A DNA stretch of 64,000 nucleotides, taken from Quercus robur. Its lineage: Eukaryota; Streptophyta; Magnoliopsida; Fagales; Fagaceae. Positions 55,436 to 64,000 of this stretch are shown in pieces. The position numbers were made by a program, and so were the translations under genes. Position 1 is the stretch's first letter. Each line of letters begins with the position of its first letter. Below the pieces are notes generated by a model, which had not been told where the DNA came from, made no database searches, and was given only the letters and a program-made list of their open reading frames with translations. Where the stretch lies: the NCBI RefSeq assembly GCF_932294415.1, contig NC_065536.1, forward strand, positions 7,190,474 through 7,254,473. The letters are read 5' to 3'.

Positions 55436-55742
55436 AATATTTGAGATGATCCATGGAGAATTGCAGTTTTGATTGCTGATACAATTAGGCTGGAAAATCT
55501 CTCTCAGAATATACAGTTTAACTGGGTTCTAAGAGAAGCAAATGGTGCAGCCCATTACTTAGCAACCTGGTCTTTATCAAACAAGCTGGCTGGTTTGTTT
55601 ATTTAGGCTCTGCCCCTCAAGTTTTCTTTGATGTAGTTATAGCTAAGCAAGCATTAGTTGGAAAATTAGTTGGAAATTCAGAATAGTTTGTTCAAATTTT
55701 GCAGTTTTAATAAAATTTTCTTGACTTTCATTATAAAAAAAA
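55436..55742 (+). pseudogene. LINE 3' end: RNase H remnant and tail
   Basis: The frame NWVLREANGAAHYLATWSLS resembles the C-terminal RNase H segment of plant LINEs (WV-REAN-AAH-LA). A stop follows, then a PP-VF-like end (APQVFFDVV), taataaaattttcttgact and a short A-tail. Strongly truncated at the 5' end, as LINE copies usually are. Confidence 0.6.
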
Positions 55743-56912
55743 TCTTATAATTTAACTGATTAGTATGTTTTCAATAAAGATATTCAAAGTTATATCCTCG
55801 CCAACTTGAAACTAACGTATTCAAAAAAAAAAAAAAAAAAAAATGTATGAAAAGACAGCGCATGATATTTTGTAAGACCAGCCCATGCATTCTGTTTGGC
55901 TGCTTGAGAATCTTAATTGTAAGTGACTATCATCATTCATGCTCCCCACACAGATTCGCGTGTAGAATGACGTATATGTGATTATTATTATTTAAAAAAA
56001 AAATACTTGGATTATTTTCCCCTGAAGGGTACTTGGAAGTTGGAACTAGTTTATTGCGTTTAATATGTTGGTAAAAAAAAAAAAAAAAAATCGCACTAGT
56101 TTATATCAAGCTGACCCAAATGCAAGAATACCACAAAAACACAAGAAGAGGCATTAAAGTGCACACAAAACGACCTGAATGGCTGGATTGTTGTCCGCAA
56201 GATGTGCAGTTGGATCAAGTTCTCAGTGAAATAAGAAAGGATTCAGACAAAAACAATTAAGTAAAACACGTATACTTCAAGAGTTTTGTGATTCAATTGA
56301 CATTTTTATGAAAAACATCCGAGGTTCAACTGGTACCTCTTATTGCTCAACTGCCAACTTTTTTTAACAATAGAACATTTTTACATAAAGTCATAACGCT
56401 ATCAGCGATCAAGAACTCTCTTTGTACTTAGATTCAATCTACAGTGAACAAACTACCTTGACAATTGTCAGATAGGAGAAACATACTCTTAACTTTAATT
56501 AATTATATATATAGACTCAATGCGGTAGTTTTGGTTGTAAAAATGCAAAATAGGTCGTTTTCCTTAGTTTATGTATTCTTACCTACTTTCAACAAACAGA
56601 ATGATTAAGATTTAAATGGGATACCAAAATTTTGAGGAACACACAAAGTTTCCGTGCGTGTGAGAATCTGAAGTTCAGCAAAGCCCGAATTATATGAATG
56701 TCAAGATGAAATGTTTATGGAAAAGAGTGACTTCTTGTATGAACAAAAAATGCTGCCCAAAAATTACTAAGTTCCTATAGAGGGATATAGACTAGGTCAT
56801 CTTTGTGTCCTCCCAAAAGCTATTTGAAAAGGGACCTCACAGTTAGCTTGCTAGAGGTGAGTTTTCCAAAGAAAGCACGAGTAGGTTCCATGATATTTTA
56901 TAATATTAATTA
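55743..56912. other. AT-rich intergenic DNA
   Basis: Poly-A runs at about 55820 and 56075. No supported gene. Confidence 0.5.
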
Positions 56913-57285
56913 GGGCAAATTACGTATTTCTACCAAAAACTATTTTTTTGATTACACTTATCTTTTTGAATTATCGAAACGCATAATAAGCATCCCAATT
57001 TTAAAAATATGTTACACTTAACCCCTTGACGTTTGTTTTGTAGTTAATTTTAATATAATTTTGCATTGAAAGACTAATTTACCCTTTAGTAATCTATTTT
57101 GGAAAGAGGAGTAAATTGGTCTTTCAATGCTCATTTCCGTCAAACTTAATACTAAAACAGACGGCAGAGAGCATTGAAACAAAGTTAAACTTTGGAGGAT
57201 TAATCATGCGTTTCAATAGTTCTTGAGGTTAAGTATAATTTGGATGATAATTTAGGGTTAAAAATTGTAATTTACCTTGTAATTA
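56907..57285. mobile_element. MITE with GGGCAAATTAC ends and TAATTA flanks
   Basis: Left GGGCAAATTACGTATTT pairs with the complement of AAAATTGTAATTTACCTTG. TAATTA occurs at 56907-56912 and 57280-57285. Non-coding, about 367 bp. Confidence 0.65.
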
Positions 57286-57376
57286 AATCGATTGGCCTAC
57301 CAAAGTAGACAGGATAAGAAAATTGTAATTTACCCTATAATTAAACCTATTAGCCAGCAAAGTAGACAGGATAATA
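57264..57376. repeat. About 57-bp tandem duplication overlapping the MITE edge
   Basis: Two copies of attgtaatttaccytrtaat, taaaycratt, ggccta/agccagcaaagtagacagg. The duplication includes the MITE terminus, so it postdates the insertion. Confidence 0.75.
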
Positions 57377-58880
57377 GGCTATTTTTACATGATTAACTGT
57401 ACATTTGCTTCTCTAGATAGTCTTCTTATTTTGAAGCATTTCATATTATTTGGCTTCATGTACAGGTGATGATTAATCTTGACTACTGCTTAGCATTTAT
57501 CTAACTGATCTTCTCCTCTAAACATTCATTCACTTATAAAGCCTGAAACCACTAAACATTACCTATCCTATCACAAGACGATTTAATTTATTTTCATTTT
57601 TTCAATTTTAGGCTATCAGCTTAGAGAGTCTTGTGCAGGTTTTTTAGAGCTTTGATGCTCTAATGCAAAATCACTCACCCCAAGAGATCAATCCCAACAT
57701 TAGATCGCTTTGCTCAGTTTTAGTATGCCCCACTACAAAATAGTTACTACCCTCAAACTTCAAATGTTTAAGCATAATATGTCATATTTTAATTTTTATG
57801 CGATTGGCTAAATTTAATTAAGCTTTAATTGAAATCTAACCATGCGATTAGATTAATTTTGGTGCTATATTTAAGACCATGCAATTTCTTTTGATTTGAC
57901 CGGTCATGGGCGAAAATTGAGTGGTGTCACCAATCGCATTCTTATCCTTGAGTAGTTACCATTTTTATCCATATTCTCAAAACCCTAAAAAACCCTATAT
58001 AAATACCTATTTTTCTCCTATTCATTATTCATTATGAACAAGAAAAACAATCATCAGCCCATTTTGAGAGGTCCCCAAGGTCCCAGGAAAACCCCATTCC
58101 CATGGCCTAACCTTGGTATTTCCTCTTTCCTTTTGGTTCTCATCCTCCACCAATCAACATCGATCATCCTCAACCCTCTACTCTACCAAAAACAACAGCA
58201 AAAAAAAAAAAAAAAAAAACCTCTCATAGGCCATAGCCCTCAAAACAGAACCTTGGGCCCAAATCAAATTAAAAGCTCCAGCCTAACCCATCTAGAATCC
58301 TAAGCCCAACCCGTGGGTCCACAAGCCACAAACACAGCCTCCCAAACGGGCCAAACTTACATTTTAATCCCATAACTTTTCTAAAATACTTTTCAACCCT
58401 AAAATTCCCCAAATTAATGGCATTTTGATTTTTGAACCCATAATTAGTTTCCTAGGTGGGAAAAAAAAAAAAAAAAAACCCTCAAAAGATATCATTATAA
58501 ATGATATACAAATTGAAAGATGGTATGTGGACTGCGGGGTATTGGTGCCAGAGAAAAGATAATTATTAATCTTGTGACATCGCCATAAAAAATTAAAAAT
58601 TGCTTCTTCTTTTTCCTAAATAGATTGGTTGAATGCTTGTGGATTTTAAATATTCAGGGATTCAAAGAAAAATGTTTTCACCTTCAAAAAAAAAAAGGAA
58701 AAAGTTTTTTTTTTTTTTTTTTTTAATGCACACCATATTGAAAACTGTGTTTTCAATAAATTACGGTTGACCGCCATTTATAGTTATCCAAATTGTGAGA
58801 TATTTTACTGTTTGGTTTTTATATTAGGCTTAGCTTAAGTAGGGACGTTGTATGTTGTATATCAACAATTGGGGTTGTGG
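57377..58880. other. Intergenic DNA
   Basis: A Pro-rich open frame at 58034-58303 reads through an A18 run and has no domain. Otherwise AT-rich. Confidence 0.5.
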
Positions 58881-58888
58881 GTTTTAGT

Positions 58889-58990
58889 CTATGAAGCACG
58901 GGTGCGTTTCGAGACTCGGGTGCGGGTGCGGGTGCGGGTGCGGGACTCGGCAATTTTTGAAAAAGGTGGGTGCGGGTGCGGCAGGATTCG
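58889..58990. repeat. Left subterminal GGGTGC repeats of the hAT element
   Basis: CGGGTGCG-type words recur, including five consecutive gggtgc units near 58917-58945 and more at 58967-58980. Confidence 0.85.
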
Positions 58991-59238
58991 GCGATTAAAA
59001 AATTATTAAAAATATTTTTATAATATATGTTTAATATATTGCTAAGCATACTTTTACTTTTTCACATTATATAAACAAATACCAAATTTAAGAGCAATAG
59101 ATAACAACTAAAACATGATGTTCATAAATTAAATATAATCCACAAGATTGAAACTAAAACATTCCATGATGTTTGGAAATTAGAATACAACTCATAAGTT
59201 TGAAACTAAAACAAAATAAAAGATAATCAACAAAACAA

Positions 59239-61581
59239 TCAAACACAAATATCATCATCCTCAAGATCAATAGCTTCACTTCGAACTTCACTTTCACTAG
59301 TAGTAGCACTAGTGTTAACATTCCCAATAACTATAGCCTCCAACTCTGGCTCATCAAGTGTAAGAGCTGCATTCTCAAGAATTCCAGCTCCTCCATGCAT
59401 GTCGCTCTCATTCCAAGAGTCTCCCGCAATATCCCACATCTTTGTTGCGGTATGTATGTACTCTTCATTGCGCCTTGACAAGAGTCGAAGATTAGAATGC
59501 ACATATACCAAATCCTCAGCGCGTGCAGGAGCCATTTTGTTTCTTTTTAAGGAATGAATGAATTTGTACGTGCTCCAATTTCTCTCAGCACATGAGGATG
59601 AGCAAGGTTGTCCAAGAAGTTTAAGGGCAAGGGTTTGAAGAGTTGGAAATGCGGAGCCATGGTATTGCCACCAAACCAACGGTAGTAAGGTCCACCTATC
59701 CGTCAAGGCACTTGGTGAAGGAAACCTCCCTCCTGAAAATTTAGCAAACTCATACTTCACCACCGTTAAGTCATTCTCATCTTCAAAGTATCGCTCCAAA
59801 CACTTGCTTCTTTCCATAGAAATTTCATGATCCCGATGTGGAGGGATGCGTTTTGGATTCTCCGAAATCCATTCAATGGAATAATACCTAGTTAAAGATT
59901 AAAAAACAAATATAGATCAAATGTGTGTTTTACTAAAGGGTGAACTAAGGAAAATAGATAATGAATGTACTTACTTAGGATTTAAGGAATGAGCCAAGCA
60001 ATGTAGTGGTGTAGAATTTTTAGTCCACCGATCAATGAGTATATCATACACCACAACCCAAAATGAGCTATATTGATCATCTTCCAAGCCTTCATGCCGA
60101 TATATCACTGCTTTCACCTTCTCTATCATGGAATCCCACATCTCATACACAAGATGAAGACAAGGCTTATCTGTGTCGGCTATTCGTAGCATATCATAAA
60201 TGGGTGCCGTGAATTCAAGGATATAATCAATATTATCCCACCAAAGATCACTTAGAATCATATCTTTCACCTTTTGAGCTTTTCCAACGTCATCCTCCCT
60301 ATAAGAAGCCCATTGGTCACTAATAGCCATGGCTTGAAGGCATCTTTTTATCAACTTCAACCTTTTCAATGTTACAACCACCGAAGCAAACCTAGTATCA
60401 GCAACTTGGAGCAATTTTAATGGACAAAATTCATTAAACATTGCCAACCTCATAGAATGGTTCATGATAAAAACACGTATGAAGGATGCATCATCAGCAA
60501 CACGTGTAATCCAACTACATTCCTCATATGTAACTTCATTCTTTTCAGTATTTTTTGCTGCACAAATATTCTTCAAAGCTAGATTGAGAGTGTGGACAAC
60601 ACAAGGTGTCCAAAATATTTTAGGATACTCACCCTCAATAAGAGCTCCAGCAGCCTTCATCACATTTGCATTATCAGTGATGACTTGGACAACTTTTTCA
60701 TGCCCAATCTCTTTTATAGCATCCTTCAACACCCCAGCAATGTAATGCTTATCTTTGAACTCACCTGACCCATCAATTGCCTTTATAAATACTGGACCCC
60801 CATCTGATACAGCCATAACATTAATAAGAGGCCTCCTTTGTGGATCTGACCATCCATCAGAAACTATACTTACACCATTTTCAAGCCAAGAGTCCTTAAT
60901 TGGTTTCAAGAGTCTTTCAACATGGGCTCTTTCCTTTTGCAAAAGTGTTGTTCTCAAAGCATTATATCCAGGAGGAAGATAACCCGGAATGCTATGAGTA
61001 GCAGCAAATGCATAGGAACTACGATAATGTGGGTTCCTTGCAAAGTTAAACGGAAGCCCACCGGTGTAAAACATCCTAACAATTCTACTATCTAAATCAT
61101 GTCTAGCATTATTCTGAAATGCTTTCTCCAAAGTAGTATTCATAGTCACCTTCCTCCTCTTAGCATCAACCGGATTTGTACTATGACTACTATCACTCCC
61201 TTCTTGTTTCCGAAATGGGGAAATAGGTATCCCACGGCCTGGGGGAGGTGGAGGTGGGGGTAAGGGAATTTGACTTCTCTGTTCTTGCTCTAACTTATTA
61301 GCCTCAACTTGATCATGCATTCGCTGCATTTCCAACCTATGGCTCTTTGACACATTACGGCATGCTCTAATACCTTTGCCGGAAATTTGTAATAAATGAG
61401 CCTTAACCCTAGAATAGGATCCCATAAAAACTATATCACAATAGTTGCACTTAAAATATGTGTTTCCACCAGATTTAACAGATGCACCAGCCGGTTTTTC
61501 TACTTTAGTAACATACTGCCAAAGAGGAGATTCAGCATTTGACACTTCTTGTGAACTTTCTGTGCTATTAACTTCGTCCAT
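59239..61581 (-). CDS. hAT transposase (BED finger, DUF659, hAT dimerisation)
   Basis: Cuts and reinserts the element. Exon 1 is 61581-59975 and exon 2 is 59887-59239. The intron has minus-strand GTAAGT and CTAG borders, phase 2. The product is 751 residues with no stop or shift. A BED-type zinc finger (about 18-80) has C45, C48, H62 and C74. A poly-Pro run is at 107-114 and a basic KRRK motif at 141-144. The DUF659/RNase H-like core has D242 (SDGWSD) and D303 (ITDNAN), plus CVVH (C327, H330). The C-terminal dimerisation region has WW near 608 and the third catalytic acid E637 in CAERNWS. All three acidic residues of the hAT active site are therefore present. The ATG at 61581 begins just upstream of the finger. 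Members of this family are abundant in plants, and domesticated versions exist, but TIRs and target duplication here mark a transposon. Confidence 0.93.
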
Positions 61582-62258
61582 TGTAAATTCAATAGATTCA
61601 ATTTAACCTACAAATAATAACTATTAACTAAATAAATTAATGATAAATCAAACCAATTCACAGCAATAAACACAGCAGCCAGGTTCACAGCAAAAAAATG
61701 CAAAACCACATAACCAAAAAAATCATTTAACTCTCACAAATAACCTACAAATAATAACTATTAACACAATAAATTAATGATAAATTAAACCAAGTTCAGT
61801 AAAAAAAACACAGCAACCAGAAGGTCCAGAACACAGCAACCAAAACACAGAACCCTTTAAGGCTTTAACTCCCACAAACCACAAATCACATGTTAACAAA
61901 ACCCTTTAACTCCCACAAGAAATAATTGAAAAAACAAGTAAAAAAACACAGCAAGCAGTCAAGGATATAAATTTTCAGATTCAAAGAGAAATTGTAAAGA
62001 ACAAACAATAAAAATTCAAGAAAAGAGTAAAAGAGAGCACACCTGAAGACTGAAGCAGGGCAGTGTGCACACAGCACTCACAGAATGCTCAAAACGCAGA
62101 GAATAGAAATTGGGGGACGGAGCACAGTACACACACAGAGAAGGGAGATGAGGGGCGGAGTGAGAGAGATGGACTTTGAGAGTTTGGACGAAATGTGAGG
62201 GTTTGAGGGGGTCTGGGCACTTAGGAGTCTTAGGTTTAGTAATACGGTGCGTTTTGCA

Positions 62259-62260
<2 letters not shown>

Positions 62261-62294
<34 letters not shown>

Positions 62295-62580
62295 CGGCCT
62301 GACTCGGCCGTTTCGGCCGTTTCGGCCGATACAGGCCGATACGGCCGATACGGCCGATACAGGCCGAGTCGGCCCGATTTCGGCCGCGTCGGCGCCGATT
62401 TCGGCCGTATCGGCGCCGATCTGAGCCGCGTCGGCCCGCGTCGGCCCGATTCGGGCACTGCCACGTGGCGGGACGCGGCACGACGCGGGACGGACGCGCG
62501 GTCTGCGGCGTCCCTCCCGCGTCGCCGCGTCCCGCCGCGTCGGACGCGGGTGCGCGACCCTGGGAGCCGCGTTCGTGCAT
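62261..62580. repeat. Right subterminal T-tract and CGGCCGATA repeats of the hAT element
   Basis: A poly-T run of about 29 is followed by about 20 CGGCC/GGCCG words (cggccgatacggccgatac, gtttcggccgtttcggcc) grading into CGCG-rich DNA. It differs in sequence from the left subterminal repeat. The resulting long minus-strand open frame is an artefact of the repeats. Confidence 0.88.
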
Positions 62581-62599
62581 CCCAGGTTTTAGTTTGTTC

Positions 62600-62725
62600 A
62601 TTTGTTATTTAATAAGAGATTTGGTATTCGAACCAATCTACACAAAAAATTAAATATTGTTTTGATCTAATGATAAAAAAAAGAAAACATTATATGAAGA
62701 TGCTATAGGTTGAAATTATATCTCA
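62600..62725 (+). mobile_element. SINE fragment next to the hAT element
   Basis: ttatttaataagagatttgg, tattcgaaccaatctacac, ttgatctaatgataaaa and atgctataggttgaaa follow the same order as the SINE at 2177-2311. The tRNA-like head is missing or was displaced. Confidence 0.5.
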
Positions 62726-63920
62726 TATATATAAATTTAAATTTTGCACACAAAAAAAAAAAAAAAAAAAAAAAAAAATTGGGGTTCACCTGAGTAAAAT
62801 CTTATTTATAATTTTTATTTAGCTGAAACAATATATGTTTTCACGATTTCATAGCAGTGTGAAAGAAATCATCCTGATTGGCAATGTCTAGAGCCTTGTG
62901 GGGTAGGCATTATACTTCAATAGGCTTTTAGGCTTTATGCAATCCCTTATAAATATTAAGTATCCTGAACTTTTTGAAAAAGCCAAGAGTGGCTTTAGAG
63001 TTATCACCCTCACTTTGGATGGCTCTTTGTTCTCGTTTATCTACTGGATCAATATAACGGAGTCATACTATTGTCCACATCGAGATATAATGGCTGAATA
63101 GGTGAGATTACTGCTATATATATAAAGAGTTCTTGATTCCATAAACCCGATCTGAATATGACAGAATTTCTGCCCAGTACCAATGGAGGTATGCTAAAGC
63201 TTAGGCTTAGCCTGTCTTCAAAGACGGAGTCACACTAGGTCCCGAGTTGCCAAAAATAAAAAAATTGTAGGTATATTAGGGCGTAATTTGAATTGGGCGC
63301 GGCAAGGAAATAAAATTTGGTCCTCTTCCACAGATCAGCTCAAACAACCACAGTTTACAAATTATTGGCACTACCAATTCATAATCCTGGTTCCGTATTG
63401 CTTGTCTTCATGGAAAGTGATGGTATGAGTTAGAGCATCAGTATCTGGAGTTGTAAAACTCCGGATATGCTAAAATTTAGCATCAAAGCCCATAAAACTC
63501 ATATTACCTGAACTTGTATACCCATAAAAATTTACAATTTAGATAGGTGCCTGAGACTCTGAAGTATATAACATATGCTATGGTTGTTGGTTAAAGACTA
63601 TTTACTACTTAATAAATGCAATAGATTTGACATATCACTATTATTTTCAATATGTTAAGTGGGATATTACAATTCTTAGGATTTCAAAAATCAAAAACTT
63701 AACCTTTCAAAAAAAAAAAAAAAAAACAAACAAACACTTAAAATATTTCATAGTTATAACTTTTAAACATGTTTGCAAAATCCAAAAATGGGTTAGTATT
63801 TATTTTTCTTTGCAACACTCTTCATGAGTATCGTATTGTTTGTGGACCCTAAGCAAAAACGTGACCATATGTAAAATCTAATATTGTTTAGATACCATTG
63901 ATGATTTAAGAGTTCAAGAT
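62726..63920. other. AT-rich intergenic DNA
   Basis: A28-30 tract at 62751-62779. A gttagagcatcag segment at 63430 resembles the AGAGCA MITE ends, but no partner end was found. Confidence 0.5.
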
Positions 63921-64000
63921 TATTTGTATACATGTGCATTCAATGATGAGGAGGTTGCTACTAGAGCTTATGATCTTGCTGCCTTATCCACCGCGCACCT
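63921..64000 (+). CDS. Partial AP2-domain-like exon at the window edge
   Basis: AP2-family proteins are DNA-binding transcription factors. The frame [20 protein letters not shown] matches the C-terminal half of an AP2 domain, where two-domain (AP2/ANT-type) proteins have [20 protein letters not shown]. The first residue is Cys where Gly is expected, and no clean splice acceptor adjoins it. It may therefore be a decayed copy or a real exon whose rest lies beyond 64000. Confidence 0.5.

Larger units (their letters stand above)
58881..62593 (-). mobile_element. Complete hAT transposon with 8-bp GTTTTAGT duplication
   Basis: The body is 58889-62585 (3,697 bp). GTTTTAGT stands at 58881-58888 and 62586-62593, the 8-bp size typical of hAT. 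The imperfect terminal inverted repeats are CTATGAAGCACGGGTGCG (left) and CTGGGATGCACGAACGCG (right, reverse complement). It contains an intact two-exon transposase gene and GC-rich subterminal repeats at both ends, so it may be autonomous. Confidence 0.93.

Noticed and set aside
58034-58303. Small Pro-rich protein
   Set aside because: The frame includes a poly-A-derived Lys run and lacks any recognisable motif or promoter.
60464-60982. Plus-strand ORFs
   Set aside because: Antisense mirror frames of the intact hAT transposase exon.
62236-62601. Arg/Gly-rich minus-strand protein
   Set aside because: The frame is generated by poly-T (poly-Lys) and CGGCCG subterminal repeats of the hAT element.

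Overview
This is nuclear DNA of a flowering plant, most likely a woody eudicot. The background is AT-rich with many poly-A/T and (TA)n runs. Host genes contain GT-AG introns, and most of the window consists of plant-type LTR retrotransposons, MITEs, SINEs, LINE tails and one hAT DNA transposon. I cannot name the species. Nothing suggests a prokaryote, and there are no operons, CRISPR arrays or rRNA/tRNA genes.

Host genes are few. A two-exon, 339-residue secreted pectinesterase lies on the minus strand (32322-33493). A single-exon, 170-residue invertase/pectin methylesterase inhibitor lies on the plus strand (51280-51792). Fragments of host genes are also present: a broken cyclophilin exon (29266-29490), the promoter plus signal-peptide exon of a second pectinesterase cut off exactly at an LTR end (30720-30935), a clathrin light chain fragment inside a TIR-bounded element (3283-4279), and an AP2-domain-like stretch running off the right edge.

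Layout: 1-7200 holds MITEs, two SINEs (one with a perfect 16-bp target duplication) and the clathrin-carrying element. 7208-16087 is an old, truncated Ty3/gypsy element (element A) on the minus strand, cut by a copia-type LTR. 16356-17232 is a solo LTR. 18446-28828 is a complete, very young Ty3/gypsy element (element B). 29691-30719 is another copia-type LTR. 35518-41360 is an unusual higher-GC patch carrying a complete Ty1/copia element (36368-41225). 41743-42469 and 44658-45458 are solo LTRs of the element A family, the second inserted in a 0.4-kb tandem satellite (44465-46500). 46600-58880 is mostly intergenic, with MITEs, a coding remnant, a foldback and the inhibitor gene. 58889-62585 is a complete hAT transposon with an intact spliced transposase.

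The most interesting system is the architecture shared by the two gypsy elements. Each has a minus-strand gag-pol with two RNase H domains (Tat-clade signature) facing an antisense gene on the plus strand, with a tandem array of hairpin-forming units between the two convergent 3' ends. In element B the antisense gene is intact: it has its own TATA box, a 5'-UTR intron and four coding exons that splice to an uninterrupted 634-residue Transposase_28-like/coiled-coil protein. The region around it is saturated, on both strands and in exons, introns and leader alike, with the word CCGTC.
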